This document shows, piece after piece, positions 43,741 through 53,551 of a DNA stretch of 64,000 nucleotides (positions are counted from its first letter, which is position 1; each line of letters begins with the position of its first letter). The position numbers were made by a program, and so were the translations under genes. The stretch covers positions 13,642,011 to 13,706,010 of the forward strand of contig JABAKD010000007.1 in the NCBI GenBank assembly GCA_012845835.1, in the 5' to 3' direction. The notes beneath the pieces were generated by a model. That model ran no database searches. It was not told the DNA's origin and saw only the letters and a list, made by a program, of their open reading frames with translations. This DNA is from Undaria pinnatifida (lineage: Eukaryota > Sar > Phaeophyceae > Laminariales > Alariaceae).

Positions 43741-44974
43741 GGGTGATGATGCCTCAAGCACCGGGTGGGGTACGTTGCGTTGATACTCATTCTATGGTAT
43801 CGTATGGTTTGCATGTTTGCATGGATTATCTAGGGTGGTTGGTGTGGTGCTCTGGTGTTGGGTGCTGTGGGCTTTCGATTTTGAGTTTGAAAATGAGCGG
43901 AAAAGAAGAGCTGTGCACACAGCATCCTACGAAGCAAAATGTCGTTTCGTGCCGAAACCACTTGGTTTTAGACTGCGAAGAAAATATAAATGCAGCCAGG
44001 TCTTCTGGCACTCATTCATGTCTTGGACAAACTAATTACTTGATTCCAGAGCAAGCAAACAATAAAAATACTCAGACCCCCTGCGTGAAAAACAACAAAA
44101 TCTTCATGCACCCACGTTTTGAACCCAAACAACTTGGATTTAGAGTGCAATCATTTGCGGTTTGGTTACATCAGCTCCCGTCGTCTCGTGTACACATACG
44201 TACATAATGCTCACGTTTTTCATTTTTTTTTCTATAAAATTCTATGTTGGATGTTGGAGGATGGGCGGTGCTATCATGGAAGAGGTGCAGCATCAGCCGC
44301 CGAAGAGATACCGCCGGAAACAACAGCACAGCAATGGCAGTGCATCACGCACTGCCACCGCTGCTGCTGTTGCAGATCACTAGCAGTCGCAGCAGCAGTA
44401 GCAGCAGGAAGGGACGGCGCACGGAGCTGCTCCTATCTCTCCGATTAGCATCACCGTCACCATCAATCAGGGACTGTTCTGATCGCCGCTACACACACCG
44501 ACTGCACTGCTGTATTGCGCATTTTCTGTTCAACTATTTAGGGCGAACAAAGGCCAAATAACGCGGAAAGACAACGCCCACTCACCACAAGTACCAGCAC
44601 CGCACTCCCGGTGCGTCCTTCCTCGGTTAGGATGGCGTGATAAACGCTCGCCCTTGTGCTGCCTCCAGTTTACCTCCCGTCTTCCCTATTGTCTTTCCAG
44701 GAAAATGCGGCGGGACACCTCTGAACAGCAACAGCGGACAGCGATTCGAGCGAACAGCGAACATCAACATAGCGTAGGTTTCCAATGTCTTGGGAAGCTA
44801 TTATTAGGGGAAGTTATCTTAATCAGTATAAAACATCCCCGGCTTTGTTATCCTGTCTCTTGTCCCTCGATGCAGCAGTACTGCTGCACTGCTGTCGGCC
44901 CAGCCGAAACAATCCCGAGGGTGACTCCCCCCCCCTCCCGAAAGTGAACAAGCAAGGAAAGATTTGGTCTCACG
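43741..44974. other. No firmly recognised gene
   Basis: The plus ORF 43743-44207 (154 codons) has no domain and no splice support. A GCA-repeat tract lies at 44310-44410. Confidence 0.35.
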
Positions 44975-45157
44975 ATGAGAGTATTGCTTGGGACAGCAGC
45001 GGTTGGGGTGCTGATGGGGATACAGACCTGCGATGGAGGAAGCACCAGCGCTGCTGCTGGTTCGAGATCGACAGGGTTGCCTTGCCCATCTAGCACAGCT
45101 GCAGGGAGCGCTCTGGGCGGGTTCTACGTGCAGACCCGTAAGGGGGGGGGTGAGTAG
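44975..45157 (+). CDS. Possible small ORF with N-terminal hydrophobic stretch
   Basis: An ATG is followed by RVLLGTAAVGVLMGIQTC and a Ser/Ala/Gly-rich rest of about 40 residues ending at TAG. The start could be a weak secretion signal. The opposite strand is also open here (45096-44848, with DGQGNPVDLEPAAALVLPPS), so at most one is real. Confidence 0.15.
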   Translation: MRVLLGTAAVGVLMGIQTCDGGSTSAAAGSRSTGLPCPSSTAAGSALGGFYVQTRKGGGE

Positions 45158-45539
45158 TCGCTTCCGGCTTGCGCAAGCTGGAGGACTCGGGCGTGAGATC
45201 TTCAAGTGCAGGCTTTCGTTCGCGTTTTGACCTTTCGACTTTTGTTGCGCAAAATGCATAGACCTCATCAATGAAATGACCAACGTACTCTCACATGTGG
45301 TTGAGCATAGTGAGAAGAGAGCGCAACTCAACAAACCACAAGAACACCAGAAACGACAGCAGTGCAGCAGCAGTACAGCAGCAGTACAGCAGCAGCAGCA
45401 GCGGCAGCAGCGGCGGTGGCGGCTGATGGGGCGACTTTGTAGGAAGTCGAAGTGGTGTCTATCTTATGCCTGGTATGTATGAGTGCGATAAAAATAATAC
45501 CTGGTGCCAGGCAATCAAAACGTTTTATGAAGCAAACAC
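45158..45539. other. Spacer with a CAG-repeat tract
   Basis: CAGCAG/CAGTAC units at 45358-45415. The poly-Ala ORF opposite is an artefact. Confidence 0.5.
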
Positions 45540-45715
45540 TCGAGTGCAAAGATGTCAGGAGACAGCACTTCCACCCCTTGACAGACGGCAATTTCCCCAA
45601 AAATTACCTTGACTGACCCCAAACTACTAGGTTCTAGAGTAGAACGATCGGTTTGACGCCTTGACCGCTGGATGTTTTCCCGTGACTGACCGTCTCCTGA
45701 CATCCTTGCCCGAGT
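45540..45715. mobile_element. GTCAGGAGACGG MITE, copy C
   Basis: From GAGTGCAAAGATGTCAGGAG to CTCCTGACATCCTTGCCCGA. The inverted ends extend over about 28 bp. Confidence 0.7.
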
Positions 45716-47076
45716 GTATCATGCGACGAAAAAAAGCGGTAAACGAAATCCTTCCATCGGACTTGAAAGGCTATTTATTCTTAATGATAGATTCTTCACA
45801 CCGGCATCCTGTGGCTGTGTTTGCGATGGCTGTGTTTGCGAGATGTATGTACTGCAGCACAATAAAAAACTACAAAAAACAGAAAAGCAGACTCACTGCT
45901 TGATCGTATTCGTACGATACGTTACAACGCCGCCAAGTGCATACATTCATGTCCGCATCTATCCCTATCCAATGCATGCAGGTCACATATGACTGCGGGG
46001 TACAGTACAAAAGCACAGATTCAAACTTTTTCGAAGAGTCAACCCGTGGGTCGGTAGAAGAGATCTCGTGGGCCAAGGTGACCCAATCCAAAGTGCATAC
46101 CAGGTATATGTTTATTAATGTCCGCATCTATCCGTATCCCATGCATGAAGGTCATATATCACTTCGGGGTACAACAGCACAGATTCAACCATTTTCGAAG
46201 AGTAATCCCGTGGGTCGGGTCCACGGATCGAATCCGTGGGTCGGTAGAAGATATCTCGTGGGCCAAGCTGACCCGATCCGCGACATGAACTGCTCTCACG
46301 GGTCAGGTTGGGTCGGATCGTGACTCTTTGAAATGTCGAGAGTCGGGTCGAGTCGGGTCAGGAGGTTTTGAAATCTCATGGGTCGGGTCGGGTCGGGTCA
46401 GAAGGTAATCAAAATCTCACGGGTCTGGTCGCGTCACCCGCCCCGCGAGGTTTGACGCTTGAAAAACCCTGGATTTTTCCTTTTTTTTCTTCCCGTTTTT
46501 TTTTTTGTTTGGTTTGAACCTGCTTCTTCTGCGCACACCGCAAAGGGAAGAAACACACCAAGCTCCGATAGTCACAGCAGTATCTACGCACCGTGAGCAC
46601 AGCAGTACAGGCTGCAATCGTCCCTTCACATAGCAGCAAAGTACATACAGCAGTAGTAGTACGTTCGTGTCAACCTGACAGCAGAGTGCGACAACGCAAG
46701 CCAGCAGACAAGAACAAGTGTTGTGCCGAGAGCCAAGATGTACGTACGAGTATTCTTCTTGTGTCCTTTTTTATCCTAATTGGATCGGGTCGGACTCGAC
46801 GCTTTTGGGATTTTATATCCCACTATTAGTATTAATAATATGAAGAAATCCTGCAGCTTCACACCCCGAAGCAACTTCAATTTAGAAAAAAATGGACCGC
46901 TGCTGACAGTCCCTACAGCAAAAATATATACCAGTATTATTTAAAGAAGAAAGCCCTCAGATTTCTGACAACAGCAGCTTACACGCGACAGCACTTTTAA
47001 TGAGCCCATGCCACTCTTTAGGCTTGGGAGCCGACCGAATGCGGAAAGCCGGAAAATGCTTGCTCACACGCACAAG
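45716..47076. other. Spacer with a GGGTC-family repeat
   Basis: Two ~120 bp units at 45945-46070 and 46085-46270 share GTCCGCATCTATCC.TATCC and CCCGTGGGTCGG. The GGGTCGGGTCAGGAGGTTTT family lies at 46195-46445. No gene is assigned. Confidence 0.5.
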
Positions 47077-47469
47077 TCACAGGGACCTCATGCCACCGGG
47101 CAGAGTCAATGGCCTGCGACCCCTTCCAAGACGGCCCTGACCGCTTCTCGTCAAAACCAGCAATCGCGAGAGGTGATGCGGGCCGCAGGTGGCGTTTGAT
47201 TCAGAGGTTGTGACGGGATCGCCACGCCGAAGCCGTTGTCGATTTTTGACGGAAGAAGAGCCGGCCGGTGATCCTGCCATCATGGCGAAGTCAAAGTTGT
47301 TGGGGGGCGCCGAAAAAACACGCAGCCCACGTAGACGGGCAGAAGAAACAGCACGAAGTGTGGTCTTTGCGCTCTGACCTGAAGTTGACGGCGATGCGTG
47401 AATCGATTGTCCTTCAAGATGTGATTTTCCTTGAACAAATTTCAAACCAGAAACACGCGTGAAAAGCAT
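47077..47469 (-). CDS. Uncertain ORF of 130 codons
   Basis: It opens with ATG at 47469 (MLFTRVSGLKFVQGKSHLEG) and runs without low-complexity bias to a stop at 47077, through LRVFSAPPNNFDFAMMAGSP. It is one of the longest non-repeat frames in 24-51 kb. No domain is recognised, and an overlapping plus ORF (47189-47377) also exists. Coding status is open. Confidence 0.2.
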   Translation of the reverse strand: MLFTRVSGLKFVQGKSHLEGQSIHASPSTSGQSAKTTLRAVSSARLRGLRVFSAPPNNFDFAMMAGSPAGSSSVKNRQRLRRGDPVTTSESNATCGPHHLSRLLVLTRSGQGRLGRGRRPLTLPGGMRSL

Positions 47470-48149
47470 ACCCTGGTACGACGTACTGCTGTGATCTGAC
47501 CTACTTTTGATATGATATGACGGTACGTATCATACTATAGCTGGAATACACACGCATGCATCCTCCGATTTGAATTTGGTTGTGTCAATCACCAAAGATA
47601 GAGGGCCTTAAGGACCAAAGCTCGTCACAGTCCTAGGAGCCCCACCTCGACCACCTCGGGCAAGAGAACTCGAGGGCGACTCAAGCGTACGAAGCAAGGG
47701 ATAGTTGCCACGTCTAAGGTCGGGCCATTGCAAGTTGAGTACTACCTGGTAGTACTCTCTCCCGAAGTCGAATCGGGCCATGTGTATAGACATGAACGTA
47801 TTTTTCAAAACCATGGTTCAGGTTTTGAACATTTCACAAAACTCTGTACCCCATATACGTCAGCTGCGAGTTCGACCGGTTGAGTGGTCGATCGATCGGT
47901 ACTATTAATATATTTTTGGAGCTTTAGAATCGCACCCTTTTAGCGGAGAACAGGCAGCTTCAATGGCGCAGGATCAATGTTGCAGCAGTAAATACTCGTA
48001 GGTGACAGATCAACGTCGGGACTGGTTACGAGGAACCCAGCTTATTTCTCGAAGTCTTGATTCTACATTCTAAACATAAAAAATCACCAGTCCGAAACTC
48101 GCTAATGTTGTTCTTTGGATTAATGCATATTCATAAAGCCACCAAAAAC
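47470..48149. other. No recognisable gene
   Basis: A dispersed-element end is near 47858-47890. Nothing else is supported. Confidence 0.4.
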
Positions 48150-48454
48150 TTTTTTTTTTTCTTGCACACTTCCACTTTTCAGCTTCTGGACAAGCCGTGG
48201 TCACAGGTGTCATCCCTTCTCCTCCCCGGTTCTTGCCTTCAATTTTTATCGCGCATAGGGTTCAGCAATCCCACTGCTCGTCAATTGTTCATCGAGTGTT
48301 GCTAACTCACGCTCTCGCGCTTTCCGCAAGTCAATTTGTCCACAAGAAAAAGTTCCAACGAATTTATACGAGTTTGCACTCGGCGGGGCTCGAACTCACG
48401 AAACTGACCTATGCCAGGCTCAAGGATAACCTGATACGCCACCGGGGCGACCGG
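48150..48454 (-). mobile_element. tRNA-derived SINE, subfamily 1 (full length)
   Basis: On the minus strand it starts CCGGTCGCCCCGGTGGCGTA, has B-box-like GAGTTCGAGCCCCGCC, and ends in an A-run (T-run at 48150-48161). It aligns end to end with 33221-33530. Confidence 0.75.
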
Positions 48455-48925
48455 TTTTACCGACCGCCGTCTAGCAACTGGCGTGACCTCAACCACTTGT
48501 TCCACGCTAAGATGTGCGGGTTCTTTTTTTAAACTTTTTTCCCCACCTATCGACACCAAGCACACCAGGGTTATACTTGGGGCGTGCGGCGGTCGCTTGC
48601 TCTCACTTTTTTTGCGAGAATTCCACTCAGCGGACTTTGTGCCGGAGTCATGTGCGGCTTGCCTGTTATCGTTTTTTAATATACCGCAGTTATTCTCGCC
48701 ACAGGCGAAAAAATAATGTGTGGTCTCCTTTTCGCCGTAGGCGAGAAAAAAAATGGGTCCGTTTTTGCCGTAGGTGAAAAAAAAATCGATCATCTCGTCG
48801 TAGTTTTTTATTGGGGGGATCCGTTTCGCCGTAGCCGACTTCTTTTTCGGGTCCGTTTCGCCATCGGCTAGATTTTATTTAATTTTTTTCCGACGCAGGC
48901 GCTTTTTTGGGAATTGTGCAATGTA
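48455..48925. repeat. Hairpin-rich repeat, TTTTCGCCGTAGGCGAGAAAA
   Basis: About six diverged units from 48690 to 48905, each with CGCCGTAGGCG or a variant able to fold on itself, separated by A/T runs and GGGTCCG. Upstream (48455-48690) is plain sequence. Confidence 0.5.
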
Positions 48926-51059
48926 ACGTGTTTTTCGTAGATGTTTTTTTTTTCTAGTCCCCTTTTTTTCCATACATATACTGGACACTCGAGGCGCGGA
49001 CTCGAGACTCGGCATCGTTCATTCAGGTAGAGCACAGGCTCAAGCTAAGAGTATTATCGGTAGATACTTTTGGGGGTATAGCGGATTGCTGTTGCTGCTG
49101 AGGAACATCTCACACAACCTGTCATGTCAGTCGTGCTGTTGGTCTGACTCTGACGCTAGTGTACCAAGTGGGTGAGGAAGCATGAGTGTTTAAGCGATGC
49201 TCGCCCTGAGCTACGTGTTTGCCCACGACCTTTGACCACAGGTGGTGTTTTTGTTTCATTTCCATTTCAACTTCTTGTTTTTGGCCTTCGTACTTCTGTT
49301 GCTTTGTACCAATACATTATGGTGTTTCCGTACGCTAAAAGCACCCTATGGTAGATTCGCCGGAAAGTCCTGGAAGGGAGCTCGAACACTTGTTTCTAAG
49401 ATATTATGCCGGTTTTGTGCTCTCCGCGAAGCAAAACGACGCAACTAGGTAGGAAAGGAAAGATCTGGAGAAAAAACAAGATCAAGACTCGTTTTTCCAT
49501 GAACAGGGATGCCCGCCTACTATGGTAGGGTAAAAGGAGCGTATAAGACACACATTTTGAGCCAATATTTTTTTTCGCGTAGTAATTTTTACGCGTTGTT
49601 TACGCATAATGTCCGAATGTTGGCCTCCGTCGGTCCTCCAGCAGCTCTCCGGGGGACCTCCGGGACCCCTCCTGGGGCTCCTGGCGGGGGGGCGCACCGA
49701 GCCTTCGGCTCGGGGTGCAGGGCCGGACCACGGCCTCCGGCCCGTTGTGCGCTTGCGAAACTGAATCGTCGATTGCCGATACACGCCTTTGGCTGTGCAG
49801 CAGCACGCAATTCGATCAGTGACGGCAGCGGTTTTGGCGACGGTGATGGAAGCTTCATTGATGTTCATGTATTCTCTGCTCTCTGTCTTCTGTGTGTGAT
49901 TCGTCTACGGGGCGTTGGTAGCTGAGGTTCTACGTGTGGTGTCGGTCCTCCGTCCGGCGCGCGAGAAATCTTTTTCGGGCTACGTATTCGCTTTTGGCTT
50001 TTGCTTTCTCGATCATTTAAACCCCGCAAAATAATTGAAATTTTCCAGTTTTATAGATTCTAAAAAACCAAGACGAATATTTTGGAAACTCGGTATGGCA
50101 TGTGGCCAATCGGAAAGAGTGAATGTTGAGTGTCTTTTGTTTTTTTTGTTTTTTGTGTTTGGGTCCAAAACGCTCAGTTGCCCTTATGGAGAAATCGACC
50201 GGGCAAATCATCGCAGGGGGCGTATTATCATATGCCATATACGTGTTAAACGGTAGTCGCTCGTACTCGCCACGATTATGCTCACCAGCAGCAGCAGCAG
50301 TAGGGACAACATCGACATACCAACTAGAACTGCCGAACCAACTATCGGAAGTCCTGCTGCCGCTCTTCGAACATGCCAACTAAAACTGCCAAACCAACTG
50401 TTGGTAGTCCTTCTGCTGCTTTTCGCTGCCTCAGTTTTGCTTCGCACTGCTTCGCCATCCACCAGCAGCAGCAGCAGCAACATCAACGTATAAAGACCAA
50501 CTAAAACGGTCAAACCAACTTTTTATATTGTTTTATCTTACGGCGGATGGGGACAACTAAAGCTTAAGCTCATCACACTTGCACTTATTTTCATACGTGT
50601 CGTCTGCCAATGTAACTCAAATAGTCAAACCAACTATCCCCCGACTGCTCTTTACTCTTACGGCTACCTTTTTTACGCATCTGTTTTCACTTGCGAAGCC
50701 TCCACCACCACAAACGACACCGGGTAGTAGCAACAACATCAACATACCAACTAAAATGGTAAAAGCAGCTAATCCCCCTGCTGCCCTTTGTCACCTTTGC
50801 CGCCCTTTTCTTTACTTGGCCAGCCGCCACCACCACAGCCAGCGGCAGCAATAGCAGGAACAGCAAAGGTAGCACTGACAGCAGGAGCAGCAAAGGCAGC
50901 GTTGAAGGAGGGGAGGGGTTTCCTAGTATGCAGCGGCGTGGGGCGGTTAGGCTACGCGGTGGTGCCGTGGTGTCGGACCCATACAATGCCCGGATGCAAG
51001 TCATGATCACCAGAAATATGCGCAAGGTAGGAAGGCGTGCGGCAGGATAGGGGATGGGG
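48926..51059. other. No firmly recognised gene
   Basis: A GC-rich block at 49620-49760 contains the perfect stem GAGCC-TTC-GGCTC. A copy of the AAGCTCATCACACTTGCAC element lies at 50545-50610. CAGCAG tracts are near 50285 and 50463. Three units around CCAACTAAAAC(T/G)G(C/T)CAAACCAACT lie at 50325-50520 with a related one at 50745. The ORFs have no domain support. Confidence 0.4.
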
Positions 51060-51084
51060 GATGGTATAGCTGTTGTGTAGCGGT

Positions 51085-51889
51085 ACTCTTGTCGTGCCTT
51101 CCGTCATCACCGTTACTTCTGTATTTGCCATCATCACAATCGTTACATGTGAAACGGTCGCAACCGTTACTTCTGAAACCGTCAGAACTCTTCCGTTTGT
51201 AACCTTCATCACCTTTTTTGCTGGAACTATCATGGCCAGTGCTTCTGTAACCGCCATCACCTTTTTTCCATCGTATCAGTTGCTTGTGTTTTGTCCGGGT
51301 GCGTATCTGATAGTACCCTTTAACTCCGAAACCGTCGTCAGGTTTTCTTTTGAAACCGGCATCACATTTACTTCTGTACCCGTCAAGCCGTTGCTTCTGT
51401 AACCGTCATCATTATTTCTGAAACCACAATACCCAATATGTATGTAACCTATCGCCGTCGTCACTTTTGCGTCTTAACCCATAGTAACCGTATCTGTGTA
51501 TTCGTTATCATTTTAACGGCCGTTACTCCCGAACGCATCGTAACCGTTACTGTGTAACCTTCATCGCCTTTAGTTCTGAAACCGCTGAAACCGTTGATTC
51601 TGAGCCTACGTTTTAAACGTTACTGCTGTACAAGGCTCCATATCATGGCCGTCCCTTCTGTTTCTAGCGTCGTCAAAGTCGTTACTTCTGAAACCGTCAT
51701 ACTAACCGTTTCTTGTGAAACCGTCATGCTAACCGTTACTCTGAAACCTTCATACTAACCGTTACTTCTGAAACCGTCATACTAACCATTGCTTCTGAAG
51801 ACATTATTCTAATCGTTTCTTCTGAAACCGCCATGCTAACCATTGCTTCTGAAACCCTCTTACTAACAGCTACTCTGAAACCGTCATAC
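51085..51889. repeat. 24-27 bp satellite, CCGTTACTTCTGAAACCGTC, left part
   Basis: Units such as AACCGTTACTTCTGAAACCG with TCATACT between. It stops exactly at the LTR at 51890 and resumes at 59713, so one array is split by the retrotransposon. Confidence 0.85.
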
Positions 51890-52249
51890 TGAGGGTTTGG
51901 TGTAACCCAGGTTCGTCGGGCGACCTGCTACAAGTTCTCTTGTCTTTCGTAGCGTGTGTAGGACACGCCAGGTTGGGGCAAGGTTCGACGGCGAACCCAG
52001 CGAGGGTAACGATAGAAGTGCCTCGAGGCACCGAGAGGTGCCTCCAGGCAAAACGAGAGAGCGGACAGTGATTACTTGTCAGCGGGACACGCGATTACCC
52101 GCCTCTCTGTCACCAAAAGCTACGGAGACTCCACGACCACTCTTAGTACAAGAAGACACGATATCCAACACCTCTGGAACGGCTACCGTTCATACAAATC
52201 TTAACGAGAAGATAGGCCCACGTGACGGTAGAACGTGTACTGCGACCCA
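51890..52249 (-). repeat. 3' LTR of the Ty3/gypsy element
   Basis: Read on the minus strand it starts TGGGTC and ends ACCCTCA, the TG...CA form. It matches 59358-59710 over its length with scattered substitutions and small indels. A G-rich tract (TTGGGGGGCGATA on the minus strand) just upstream is a candidate polypurine primer. Confidence 0.85.
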
Positions 52250-52500
52250 TATCGCCCCCCAATGTTTGAACGCTACATACTGCAGAACCCAGCACAGCTT
52301 TTGAACATTTATAAAAGGAGACCGGTTTTCAGGTTCTGTAAGAAATCAGCGTATTGTGTTGTACTGCGGTAGTCAATGTGCATGTTTCCCCTCGTTCACT
52401 TTCTAATCATGTTGCCCCTTGCGCGATAAGAACCGCGGGCTTGTATGAGCATGATAGAAGTTTACTAAATCTCGGTCACACACTATGAACTACCAGTGGT

Positions 52501-53046
52501 ATGTACTTTCATTCTTCACCAGAACGGGATATCTGGTCCCGAAATCACGTACTCAACGATAACGACAACCTTTTTTATATCGAACGGTGGTACCTTTGGC
52601 AATATCATAATAATCGGGACATTCCTCGCCCTAAACGATGTGTGTATGACACGCTTGAGACGGGTGCCTGCAGGGCTTGGTACACACTTAATGGTGAGTG
52701 TACAAATGTGCTGAACAACGACTTGCCACAAAAATGTGCATGTGCAGAGGGTGCAACATATGTAGCGATTGATCGATCAAAACCATAAGCGTCTGCATGA
52801 CTTAACGACGGTCTGGATATAACGACGATGGCGCAGTATAACGGAGTGCGGGTGCATCCAGGAGCCTCCAATACCTCATACAGAACAAACGATGTTCAGA
52901 AATTTATTATCCTCCCTGCGGCCAATGTATACTTCAAGTATATGCACACTGTACACAGCTACAAATTCTCAACTAGTCCAAAAATGGCGCCCGATAGTAA
53001 ACTGCTCGTATATGCACATGCACACCCTTGCGTAACGACTGGTTGA
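52501..53046 (+). pseudogene. Degraded accessory ORF on the strand opposite to pol
   Basis: One frame runs from ATG 52501 to a stop at 53046, broken only by TAA near 52786 and TGA near 52798. The first part is rich in Tyr/Trp/Asn (YIERWYLWQYHNNRDIPRPK) and then in Cys (CRAWYTLNGECTNVLNN, KCACAEGATYVAID). The second part contains VRVHPGASNTSYRTNDVQKF and KYMHTVHSYKFSTS. It is in the slot between integrase and 3' LTR where extra genes often sit, but in antisense. No family is recognised. It could be a captured gene or an old gene into which the element expanded. Confidence 0.4.
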
Positions 53047-53551
53047 ACGCCCCCCACACTACCACTTACTACCCCGGTGTGTAGCAGTGTGTCTGTACCG
53101 TGTACGTCTCTGAATCCTATAGCACTTTATTCACGAGAACAAGGCCATATTTCGTGTGAGGTACTGCCACACGAAGAATTGAACGACAATATTAACCCAC
53201 TCTTGGTATGAAACCAGGACCTCAGCTGCTGAACAACAGCACTCGAGTACCCAACCATGACTCAATACGTGGGCACTAGTCCACGAAATACACCCAAGCA
53301 ACCACCATACGAGGACTCATGAGTTTTGCGACTCATGTGTCAACGACGCTAATGACGAACGAAACCCGGCCGGGAAAAGCAAAATAGTGGGGGTGGTGCA
53401 ACGATACTGATGACAAGGGATTCCCAGCGGGATGGAGGGTGGTACTGCGGCTTGTATCCGGACGACTGAGCAACGACATCTCGCTATTTTGAAGAGGATA
53501 AAGTTGTGTGAATCTTCAGCTAAAATCCTTGAACGATACGCTCTGATCATC

